Assembly (NCBI RefSeq): GCF_001485575.1
Contig: NZ_BCNB01000006.1
Span: forward strand, 2,046,001-2,110,000
Source: Haloarcula sp. CBA1127
GTDB taxonomy: Archaea > Halobacteriota > Halobacteria > Halobacteriales > Haloarculaceae
DNA length: 64,000 nt
Direction of reading: 5' to 3'
Both the position numbers and the translations under genes were made by a program. How positions within the stretch are numbered: position 1 is the first letter of the stretch; each line of letters begins with the position of its first letter. The notes under the pieces were generated by a model. It was not told the DNA's origin, made no database searches, and worked only from the letters and a program-made list of their open reading frames with translations. Below are positions 53,321 to 61,414 of the stretch, one piece after another.

Positions 53321-53387
53321 TGCGCCTCAAGCGGCCGCTGACCGAGAGAAGGAAACGGTCAAACCGACCCACGCCCTATAGGCGGTC

Positions 53388-54035
53388 GTGACTCAGTGGG
53401 TCGAGAATCCGACCGGTGGCCGGGACCGGGGGCCAACCGCGCTGGTTCGCGCGTGGGTAGAAATACTCAGCCGTCCGCGGCGCTTTTTCCGCACCGGTGT
53501 CGCGCCGGGCGACCAGGCCCCGGGACTGGTGTTCGCGGCGACGGTCGTCCTCTTCGAGGAAGTGAGCCGCTACGCCGTCGTCAAGCTGGCTCAACGGGGA
53601 CTCCTCTCTACGGGGCCGTTTGACTACCCTGCTATCGGCGGCTTCTCTCCCGGCGTCGCGGTGCTGGCGCTGTTTGCTATCTTGGTGTTCGTCACGCCGG
53701 CGACAGTGCATCTAACGGCGGCGTTACAGACGCTGCTGTTGCTTCCCCTCGGATTGCTCCCCGTCGCGTCGGACCGCGGCGGCGTCAGCGAGACCGTGCA
53801 GGTGATGTGCTACGCAATGGCTCCCTGTCTGCTGGCGGGGCTGCCGAGCGCAGAGGTCCGGGTGCTCGTCACCGCTTGGGGCGCGGGGCTGTACCTGCTT
53901 GGAACCGCCGTGATCCACAACGTCAGGCTCCCGGTCGCCGCAATCGTCGGGGCCGTTCCCGCGGCAATTATCTTCGGCTACGGCTTCCGTGGCTTCCAGG
54001 CCCTCTCGGTGCTGGTCGCCGACTACGGGTTTTAG
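53388..54035 (+). CDS. Yip1-like membrane protein
   Basis: 215 residues, starting with GTG 53388 (MTQWVENPTGG). The pattern, a short soluble N-terminus with W-V-E-I-L-S-R-P-R-R-F-F then five TM helices, fits the Yip1 domain family of archaea. About 150 bases after the FMN reductase. It may act in membrane organisation; unknown. Confidence 0.8.
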   Translation: MTQWVENPTGGRDRGPTALVRAWVEILSRPRRFFRTGVAPGDQAPGLVFAATVVLFEEVSRYAVVKLAQRGLLSTGPFDYPAIGGFSPGVAVLALFAILVFVTPATVHLTAALQTLLLLPLGLLPVASDRGGVSETVQVMCYAMAPCLLAGLPSAEVRVLVTAWGAGLYLLGTAVIHNVRLPVAAIVGAVPAAIIFGYGFRGFQALSVLVADYGF

Positions 54036-54061
54036 GGTCCGCCGGCGTGCGTTACCGCACG

Positions 54062-54325
54062 ATGCTCAGTATTGACATCGACCAGTTCATGCTGGAACTC
54101 AAGGATGGAGCGTTCAAGAGCGTCGGGCCGTCGAACAAGGAAGCGACGATCAAGATGTACGACGTGGAGGGCGTCGACGTTCGCGAGTACGGCGACAAGC
54201 GCGTGAAAATTGCCTTCGAAGACGAACAGGGAAGTGAAATCGAGGTCGCCCTGTTCCCGGAACAGGCGAAAGCCGTCGCTTCAGGGCTCGAACTGCTAGA
54301 AGAAGAGAGCGAGATGTTCGAATAG
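54062..54325 (+). CDS. Small conserved acidic protein
   Basis: 87 residues from ATG 54062 (MLSIDIDQFMLELKDGAFKSVGP). Mixed alpha/beta with a C-terminal helix (AKAVASGLELLEEESEMFE). In-frame codons upstream overlap the Yip1-like gene and are not used. 26 bases after that stop. Unknown function. Confidence 0.75.
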   Translation: MLSIDIDQFMLELKDGAFKSVGPSNKEATIKMYDVEGVDVREYGDKRVKIAFEDEQGSEIEVALFPEQAKAVASGLELLEEESEMFE

Positions 54326-54389
54326 CGAACTTGTCTAGCTCGTCCGGAATTCGACAACCGTTTTAGGCCCGACATGCTTGCACCGTGTA

Positions 54390-56591
54390 ATGGGTTCGTG
54401 TATCATCTGCGGCAAATCTGTCGAAGGACGCATCTGTGACCTCCACGAGGAGGACGCCCTGTTCGAGTTCCGTGGCTCGCGTGCCGACCAGCTATCGGTC
54501 GACCGCTACTACCGCGGCAGTGTCGACGGCTTCGCCGAGTTCGGCGTGTTCGTCGACATCGGCGACAGCGTAACGGGGCTGCTCCACCGGAGCGAACTGG
54601 ACCAACGGCTCGATTCCCTCGACTGGGACTCGGGCGACACCGTCTACGTCCAGGTCAAGAACGTACGGGACAACGGCAACGTCGACCTCGGCTGGTCGAT
54701 CCGCCAGTCCGAACGCGAGTTCCGCGGCGTCCTCGTCGACGACCCGGAAATCGGCCACTCCGTCCTGCTTGAGAACGAAGACGACGAAGACGAGGTGCAG
54801 TCCAACGACGGCTCTGGCGATGTCGAGTCCGAATCGACAGCCGACGAGTCAACAAGCCAAAGCGACGACGGATCGAGTGCGGACGACGACTCCGGCACAA
54901 GCCAGTCTGAATCCGAGAGTTCCACAAGCGCCGGTGCTGTCAGCCGGGCCAGCGACGACGACCGCGTCGAGGGCACTGCGGCCGTCGGCGGCAACGACAG
55001 CGGGTCGAACACCGCCGTCATGACCGAATCCGACGAGGAGGCCGACGCAGAGAGCGATGAGCAGACGGACGAAGCGACCACCGCCGAACCGGTCGCCGCG
55101 GCTATCGGCGACCTCGACGACCACGTCGGTGCGGACGTTCGACTGGAGGGCGAAGTCGTCGGCATCCGGCAGACCTCCGGACCGACGGTGTTCGAACTGC
55201 AGGACGAGACCGGGACCGTCGACTGTGCGGCTTTCGTCGAAGCGGGCGTCCGTGCCTACCCTGAGGTCGAGGAAGACAACTACATCCGACTGTCGGGCGA
55301 CGTCCGTGAGCGTCGCGGTGAACTGCAGGTCGAGACCGAGGAGCTCGATGTCCTCGAAGCCGAGGAGCGCGAGGAAGTCGAACAGCGACTCGCCGACGCC
55401 CTCGACGACGAGGCCCGACCCGACACGGCCGAACCGTTCGCTGACGATACGGCGGTCGCGGCGCTCTCCGAGGAACTGGTCGAAGCGGCGACCCAGATCC
55501 GGAAGGCAGTGCTGACCGACCGACCGGTCATCGTCCGCCACGCCAACACCGCGGACGGCTACCTCGCCGGCAGCGCGCTCGAACGGGCCGCGCTCCCGCT
55601 CGTTACCGAGCAGCACCGCCGTGCCGACGCGAAGTACCACTACTTCGACCGGCGACCTATCGAGGGTGGCGTCTACGACATGGACGACGCGACGAAGGAC
55701 ACGACGACGATGCTCGACAACCGGGAGCGCCACGAGGAAAAGCTCCCGCTGTTCGTCTTCGTCGCCGCCGGCGGCACGCGCGAGAGCCTCGACGGCTTCG
55801 ACCTGCTGAACGTCTACGGCGCGCCCAGCGTCGTCATCGACGACATTGACGTCGACGGCGCGGTCGTCGACACGGTCGACGCTGTCGTCTCACCGTCGGC
55901 CGACGCCGTTTCGGAGACTACTTCGACGTCGCTCGCGGCCAACGTCGCCGCACACGTCAACGAGGACGTTCGCGACGACCTGCAGCACCTCCCGGCCGTG
56001 AGCTTCTGGGAGGACATCCCTGAGCCATACCTGGACGCAGCCAGCGAGGCCGGCTACAACGAGACCGCAGTGTCGGAGCTCCGCGAAGCCGTCGCGCTGG
56101 AAGCCCACTACCAGTCCTACGAGGACAAGCGCGAACTCATCACAGACCTCGTGTTCGGTGACGACGAGGAGGACGTGGGCGGCCTCGCCGGCCACATCGC
56201 CGAGCAGTTCCGCGAGAAGGTCGACGAAGAGGTGTCCACCGCTCGGGCCAACCTCGACCACCGGAGTGTCGGCGACGCGGACATCGCCGTGCTCGACACG
56301 GATGCGTTCACCCACCAGTACGAGTTCCCGCCGGAGTCGCTCCTGCTTGATGAACTCCACCGGGACGTTCGCGACGAGAGCGACGCCGTGCTCGGCATCT
56401 CGACGGACACGATGTACGTCCGCGCCAACGGCGACCTGGACCTGCACGAGCTAGTCAGCGAAGTCAGCGAGCGAGTTCCCGAAGGCGGCGTCGCGACGCG
56501 GAGCGTCCGCGAGGGGACCATCCGCTACCTGGCCGGCGAACGCCCGGCCGTCCTCGACGCCACGCTCGACGTGCTGGCCGACGAACTGTAG
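54390..56591 (+). CDS. RecJ/DHH-like protein with zinc, S1 and OB domains, degenerate active site
   Basis: 733 residues from ATG 54390 (TTG at 54378 less likely). N-terminal Zn knuckle C4-I-I-C7 and C16-D-L-H19; S1 domain about 36-113 (YYRGSVDGFAEFGVFVDIGDSVTGLLHRSEL); acidic Ser-rich linker about 125-235; OB domain about 245-320 (GEVVGIRQTSGPTVFELQDETGTVDC); then a DHH-like region from 375. Motif I reads VIVRHANTADGYLAG and the DHH position reads VVIDDIDVDG, so the metal ligands of active RecJ/GAN are missing. It is probably a non-catalytic nucleic-acid-binding paralogue, perhaps in a replication complex (inference). Confidence 0.88.
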   Translation: MGSCIICGKSVEGRICDLHEEDALFEFRGSRADQLSVDRYYRGSVDGFAEFGVFVDIGDSVTGLLHRSELDQRLDSLDWDSGDTVYVQVKNVRDNGNVDLGWSIRQSEREFRGVLVDDPEIGHSVLLENEDDEDEVQSNDGSGDVESESTADESTSQSDDGSSADDDSGTSQSESESSTSAGAVSRASDDDRVEGTAAVGGNDSGSNTAVMTESDEEADAESDEQTDEATTAEPVAAAIGDLDDHVGADVRLEGEVVGIRQTSGPTVFELQDETGTVDCAAFVEAGVRAYPEVEEDNYIRLSGDVRERRGELQVETEELDVLEAEEREEVEQRLADALDDEARPDTAEPFADDTAVAALSEELVEAATQIRKAVLTDRPVIVRHANTADGYLAGSALERAALPLVTEQHRRADAKYHYFDRRPIEGGVYDMDDATKDTTTMLDNRERHEEKLPLFVFVAAGGTRESLDGFDLLNVYGAPSVVIDDIDVDGAVVDTVDAVVSPSADAVSETTSTSLAANVAAHVNEDVRDDLQHLPAVSFWEDIPEPYLDAASEAGYNETAVSELREAVALEAHYQSYEDKRELITDLVFGDDEEDVGGLAGHIAEQFREKVDEEVSTARANLDHRSVGDADIAVLDTDAFTHQYEFPPESLLLDELHRDVRDESDAVLGISTDTMYVRANGDLDLHELVSEVSERVPEGGVATRSVREGTIRYLAGERPAVLDATLDVLADEL

Positions 56592-56631
56592 CGCAGGGGA
56601 CTTTTTTTACCCGCCGACAGTCTGACCGGGC

Positions 56632-57120
56632 ATGAGCGACGGCCCCGTCAACGAAGCCGATCTCGACTGGACCGACCACGAACACGGCGACCGGACGTTC
56701 AAGCGCAAGCAAATCGGTGACGCCGCCGGGGGTGAGCAACTCGGCGCGAGCCTCTATGCGGTGCCGCCAGGCAAGCGACTCTGGGTGCGCCACTACCACG
56801 AGGGCAACGAAGAAGCGATATTCGTTCGGGACGGCACGGGAACGCTCCGGCTCGGCCCCGAGGCCGACGAGCACGCGCTGGAACCGGGCGATTACGTCGC
56901 GCTCCCGGCTGGCGAGGAGAGCGCGCACGAAATCGAAGCTGGTGAGTCTGAACTCCGACTGCTGATGGTTTCGACGATGGAAGAGCCGGATATCACCGTC
57001 TACCCTGACCGGGAGATGGTCGGACTGTACGCCGGGTCGCCCCCGGGCGGCGAGAAAGCGGACCGCACGCTGTCGACGTATCTCGATAGAAACGCGGAAA
57101 AAGAGTACTGGGACGAGTGA
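56632..57120 (+). CDS. Cupin domain protein
   Basis: 162 residues. The cupin motifs are L-W-V-R-H-Y-H-E-G-N-E-E-A-I-F-V and LEPGDYVALPAGEESAHEIEAG, with two His and Glu in the first motif and the second His in SAHEIE, enough to bind a metal. Fold and metal likely; substrate unknown. The last residues end one base before the chemotaxis gene stop on the other strand (convergent). Confidence 0.88.
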   Translation: MSDGPVNEADLDWTDHEHGDRTFKRKQIGDAAGGEQLGASLYAVPPGKRLWVRHYHEGNEEAIFVRDGTGTLRLGPEADEHALEPGDYVALPAGEESAHEIEAGESELRLLMVSTMEEPDITVYPDREMVGLYAGSPPGGEKADRTLSTYLDRNAEKEYWDE

Positions 57121-57121
57121 G

Positions 57122-59014
57122 CTACCGGCTGCCGACGTCGAACTCCGACAGCATCGTCTGGAGTCGTTCGGACTGCTCGGCGAGGGATTCGATGCTGGCG
57201 CTGACCTGCGACATCGACGCGGCCTGTTCCTGCGCCGTCGCCGACGCGGTTTCGGTTTCCGCGGCGGTCGCCTCACTGATGTCCACGGCTTCCTCGACCA
57301 TCGACACCGTTTCCTCGGTCGTGGCGGCCTGGTCATCGGTTGTGTCGCTGATCTCCTGAATACCGTTGTCGGTCGCCTCGGCGTTCTCGGCCACTTGCGT
57401 GAACGTGTCGACGACTTCTTCGACGGCTTCGGTGCTCTCTTGCATATCTTCCTTGGCTCCCCGTGCCTCCGTGACCGTGGTTTCGGTCTGCGCCTGGGTC
57501 TCCGCGATGAGCTGTTCGATCTCGGTCGCAGAGTCCTGCGTCTCCTCGGCTAGCTGTTTGACCTCGTCCGCGACGACGGCGAACCCGTCACCGCCCGATC
57601 CGTTTCCGGCCCGTGCAGCCTCGATGTTGGCGTTCAGGGCCAGCATGTTCGTCTGCTCGGCGATGTCGCCGATGAGTTCGACGATGTCACCGATCTCGGC
57701 CATCTTCTCGTCCAGTCGCTCCACGTTTTCAACGGTCGAATCGATCGCTGTCTGGACCTCACGGGAGCCCGCTATCGCTTCCTGTGCCGTCTCTTGGCCC
57801 GCGTCTGCAATCTCAGCCGTCTCGCGGGACCGCTCCGCGACGGTTTCGGCGGACGCGGCGACCTCTTCGACGGTCGCCGACAGATCGGTCATCTCGCCGG
57901 AGACGGTTTCGAGCATCTCCCGTTGCTCGTCCGCCCCGCTGGCGATGCCCTGAATCGACTCGCTCATGTCCTCGCTGGCCCCCGTTGCCTCGTTGGCACC
58001 GGCCGTGGCCTGATCGCTCGTGGACGCAACCTCCTGAGAGAACGTCTGTATCTCTTCCATCGCCGACTCCGTTTCCGCCATCATCTTGTTAAACGACTCG
58101 GCGATTTGTGCCATCGCGTCGCTCTCGCTGTCGGGGTCAATTCGGACTGTGAGGTCGCCGTCCGCCGCCTGGGTCATCGCTGCGCTGTACGCGTCGGCTG
58201 TGGTTTCAAGATGGTCGTTGAACTCCTCGACCTCTCGCTGCCGGGCCTCAGCCTCGGCTTTCGCCTCTTCGGCCTCGGCGATGGTCCGTTCCATCTCGGC
58301 TTTCTTTTCTTCCAGATTCTCGACCTCTTGGGTCTTCGCTTTCGCCTGTTCGAGTTGCTTTTCAGCCGCTTCACGAGATCGCTCAGTCGACGACCAGTGA
58401 GCCATCAGCGCCGCAGCCAACATGAGGACAAACCCTGCGTGGATGAACGCCCACACCCACGGATTGTTGATCGCCGCCGAGTGGTTGTACACCCGGCTCG
58501 GGTCTATCATGCCGAAAATCCCGTGCTGGACGGAGACGTAACCGATGCCAAGGAAGAACGGCAGCCAGTCTTCGTAGACGGCAACCACAGCCATCACGAC
58601 GAAAAAGTGGAAGTGGGCCTCGATGTATCCGCCGGAGAAGTGGACCAGGAAGCCGGATGTCGTGACGAGCCCCATAGTCGCTAGCGCGGTTCGCGTCCGC
58701 CGACCGAACCACGGCAACCGCGCTAACACGGCGAGGCCGACGACGACCCCGACCTCTGCGAGCACGTGGAGCGTGTCGATCTCGGGAAGCGTCGCGCCCG
58801 TGACGAGCGATTCGGTTCCCGAATACAGCCCGAGCACCAGCAGGAACGGCACGTGCGCAAGCAGCAGAATGAGGATATTACGGTGCCGGCCTCGCCATGT
58901 CTCGTCGGGGATCGTATCGCCACTCGGAATGTATGCAATGAACTCCTGGAATCGTTCCGTCGGCGTCAATTCCCGGGAGCGAGTTTGTGCAGACCCACTG
59001 GTCGTGTCTGGCAT
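57122..59014 (-). CDS. Six-TM chemotaxis/aerotaxis transducer (Htr, MCP)
   Basis: 630 residues. Residues about 45-205 form six TM helices with conserved His at 125, 134, 136, 164, 178 and 192 in motifs H-F-H-F-F-V, V-Q-H-G and R-V-Y-N-H, matching the HtrVIII-type oxygen- or metal-sensing membrane module. A HAMP-like piece near 295 (LTVRIDPDSESDAMAQI) and the MCP signalling domain follow; the hairpin tip IAEQTNMLALNANIEAARAG is intact and the ends carry Glu/Ala-rich adaptation helices. It should couple to CheA/CheW. Ligand assignment is inference. Confidence 0.9.
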   Translation of the reverse strand: MPDTTSGSAQTRSRELTPTERFQEFIAYIPSGDTIPDETWRGRHRNILILLLAHVPFLLVLGLYSGTESLVTGATLPEIDTLHVLAEVGVVVGLAVLARLPWFGRRTRTALATMGLVTTSGFLVHFSGGYIEAHFHFFVVMAVVAVYEDWLPFFLGIGYVSVQHGIFGMIDPSRVYNHSAAINNPWVWAFIHAGFVLMLAAALMAHWSSTERSREAAEKQLEQAKAKTQEVENLEEKKAEMERTIAEAEEAKAEAEARQREVEEFNDHLETTADAYSAAMTQAADGDLTVRIDPDSESDAMAQIAESFNKMMAETESAMEEIQTFSQEVASTSDQATAGANEATGASEDMSESIQGIASGADEQREMLETVSGEMTDLSATVEEVAASAETVAERSRETAEIADAGQETAQEAIAGSREVQTAIDSTVENVERLDEKMAEIGDIVELIGDIAEQTNMLALNANIEAARAGNGSGGDGFAVVADEVKQLAEETQDSATEIEQLIAETQAQTETTVTEARGAKEDMQESTEAVEEVVDTFTQVAENAEATDNGIQEISDTTDDQAATTEETVSMVEEAVDISEATAAETETASATAQEQAASMSQVSASIESLAEQSERLQTMLSEFDVGSR

Positions 59015-59162
59015 ATACTCACAGACGAGGGAAGCAATGACTAAAAGACTCTCCTGACAGTATCATACGAAATAACTGGGTAGAGGGGCTGAGGAGCCAT
59101 TTCAACGACTTCGGAGTTGTTTTCAGATGGCTCATTCGACCTCAACTGTGACCCGGGTCCCG

Positions 59163-59297
59163 CTACGTGTCAGTCGCCGAGACGGACCTGGCTGCCTTCT
59201 TCGCACCGTAGTACGCCCACTCGGCGCTGTAACAGAACACGCAGCCGCGGAAGGTCGGCCGGTCGAGGCTCCCGGTGTCGTCTGTTTCACTGCTCAT
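59163..59297 (-). CDS. Small CxxC protein, 44 residues
   Basis: From ATG 59297: MSSETDDTGSLDRPTFRG, then C-V-F-C-Y-S-A-E-W-A-Y-Y-G-A-K-K-A-A-R, ending ATDT and TAG at 59163. An acidic N-terminus and one CxxC followed by aromatic residues suggest metal or redox function. It sits between the transducer and Elp3, on the strand opposite Elp3. Codon use is haloarchaeal. Confidence 0.6.
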   Translation of the reverse strand: MSSETDDTGSLDRPTFRGCVFCYSAEWAYYGAKKAARSVSATDT

Positions 59298-59404
59298 ACA
59301 TCTACTTGGTGTGACAGCACAATGAACCCCACGGCTACCCCTGTCGCTGACGATACCCGAGCGACACGCTTATTCGGCCGAGACGCCGATTTCGCACAAC
59401 GCCG

Positions 59405-61060
59405 ATGAGCACGGAGACGCCGGACCCAGACGAGACAGAGACCTTCCAGCAGGTGTGTGCGGAGCTGGTCGACCGGATTCTCGCAGGCGAGGTCGAGCGC
59501 GACGACGTCGAATCAGCCAAGATCGACGTCTGTCGGGAGTACTCCGCGCCGAAAGTGCCGAAAAACTCCGAATTGCTCGATTACGCGCCACAGGAACACC
59601 GCGAGGTGCTGGAGGAGGTCCTCCAGCGCAAGCCGGTTCGGACCGCCTCAGGTGTGTCCCCTATCGCGATCATGACATCGCCAGAGCGGTGCCCCCACGG
59701 GAAGTGTCTGTACTGTCCCGGCGGCCCCGATTCGGAGTTCTCCTCCGCCCAGTCCTACACCGGTCACGAACCCGCGGCCGCACGCGGCGAACAGAACGAT
59801 TATGATCCGTACGGGCAGGTCACCCTTCGGCTCAACCAACTTCGGGAGATCGGCCATCCCGTCGACAAGGCTGAACTCATCGTGATGGGCGGGACGATGA
59901 CGGCCCGGAGCCACGACTATCAGGAGTGGTTCGTCAAGCGAGCCCTCGAGGCGATGAACGACTTCGACGTGGACGGAGAGCCGACGCCCGCAGAGGACGT
60001 GAGCTTCGCCGAAGACGACTACGAGTTCCGGTATCTGGAGGATGTCATCGCGGAAAACGAGACCGCTGATGTCCGCAACGTCGCCACGACGTTCGAAACG
60101 AAGCCCGACTGGTGTGATCCCGAACAGATCGACCGGATGCTCGACCTGGGCGCCACGAAAGTCGAGGTGGGCGTCCAGACCACCTTCGAGCGCATCAACC
60201 GCGAGATGCACCGCGGCCACGGCGTCCAGGCCTCTATCGACGCCAACCGCCGCCTGCGCGACTCGGGGTTCAAAGTCGGCTTTCACATGATGCCGGGCCA
60301 GCCCGGGATGTCAAAGGAGATGTGTCTGGAGGACTTCCGACGCATCTTCGACGAGACGGACTGGCGACCGGACTATCTCAAGATATACCCGACGCTGATC
60401 GTCGAGGGAACTGTCACCTACGACTGGTGGCGCAAAGACGAGTTCGACCCGCTGGACAACGACGAGGCCGCCGAGTTAGTCGCCGAAATCAAGGACATGA
60501 TCCCCCGCTACACCCGCCTCCAGCGCGTCCAGCGGGACATCCCGGCGGACTTCATCGAGGGCGGCGTCTGGAAGTCGAACCTCCGCCAGCTCGCCTGGCA
60601 GCGGATGGAAGAACACGGCTGGACGTGTGACTGCATCCGCTGTCGGGAGGCCGGACACAGCGACGACGACGCCGAGAACATCGAACTTGACGTGATGACC
60701 TACGAGGCCTGTGGCGGCACGGAACACTTCATCTCCTTCGAGGACTTCGAGAACGACGTCCTCGTTGGCTTCTGTCGGCTCCGGTTCCCCAACGACCCGG
60801 TGCGACGGGAGCTACAGGACGCCGCAATCGTCCGCGAACTCCACGTCTACGGCAACGCCGTCGGTGTCGGGCAGGAGGGCGACGACGAGGACCACCAGCA
60901 CAAAGGCTACGGAAAGAAACTGCTGGAGAAAGCGGAGGCACTTGCCCGGGACGCCGGCTTCCCGAAACTGGCCGTCATTTCCGGCATCGGCGTCCGGCAG
61001 TACTACCGGGAGAAGCTGGGGTACAAGCAGGACGGGCCGTACGTGAGCAAGCGCCTCTGA
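59405..61060 (+). CDS. elp3: Elp3 family tRNA uridine-34 acetyltransferase
   Basis: 551 residues. Radical-SAM cluster C96-P-H-G-K-C101-L-Y-C104 (C-x4-C-x2-C), then GGTMTARSHDYQEWFVKRAL, VEVGVQTTFERINREMHRGH and MMPGQPGMSKEM, and a C-terminal GNAT domain (about 440-551) with RELHVYGNAVGVG and H-Q-H-K-G-Y-G-K-K-L-L. It uses acetyl-CoA and a 5'-deoxyadenosyl radical to make cm5U34 in tRNA. Archaea have Elp3 alone, without Elp1/Elp2. Full length. Confidence 0.97.
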   Translation: MSTETPDPDETETFQQVCAELVDRILAGEVERDDVESAKIDVCREYSAPKVPKNSELLDYAPQEHREVLEEVLQRKPVRTASGVSPIAIMTSPERCPHGKCLYCPGGPDSEFSSAQSYTGHEPAAARGEQNDYDPYGQVTLRLNQLREIGHPVDKAELIVMGGTMTARSHDYQEWFVKRALEAMNDFDVDGEPTPAEDVSFAEDDYEFRYLEDVIAENETADVRNVATTFETKPDWCDPEQIDRMLDLGATKVEVGVQTTFERINREMHRGHGVQASIDANRRLRDSGFKVGFHMMPGQPGMSKEMCLEDFRRIFDETDWRPDYLKIYPTLIVEGTVTYDWWRKDEFDPLDNDEAAELVAEIKDMIPRYTRLQRVQRDIPADFIEGGVWKSNLRQLAWQRMEEHGWTCDCIRCREAGHSDDDAENIELDVMTYEACGGTEHFISFEDFENDVLVGFCRLRFPNDPVRRELQDAAIVRELHVYGNAVGVGQEGDDEDHQHKGYGKKLLEKAEALARDAGFPKLAVISGIGVRQYYREKLGYKQDGPYVSKRL

Positions 61061-61414
61061 TAGCCTTCCGATCTGATTTTCCCTCTGTCATCCTCGGATG
61101 TGTGACTGAGCGGCCTGTCGATAGCTCATAGCTGCAGAACTGCGCTGTTGTGTGTCTGGCTAGCCGAGAGTTACCTTCATCGCGCGGCAGCAGTCAGGCG
61201 ACGACCGAAAGAACGGCCGCCGTTTGAGCTACTATATGTATACCGATGCTCAAGCCTGGCGGACCGATTGCGCTGAACGAACCATTATTAGTAATGCCAG
61301 TCTTCGGCCCTTATTAGGCTAGAACCGGCGGTAGCGGACGGTAGCAGCGATAATAAGACCTTACTTGGCGATTCGCTCCCGCTAACTAATTACCATACTG
61401 TCATCGGCTCTCCC
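61061..61414. other. Intergenic with promoter-like repeats
   Basis: About 354 bases between Elp3 and the CARDB gene. Several A/T-rich sites occur: ACTATATGTATA near 61233, CCATTATTAG near 61284, CCCTTATTAG near 61308, ATAATAAGA near 61351. The CARDB gene is expected to be driven from one of the last. No frame is coding. Confidence 0.45.

Noticed and set aside
53236..53387. Possible CRISPR-like direct repeats
   Set aside because: Only two imperfect copies and no spacer array.
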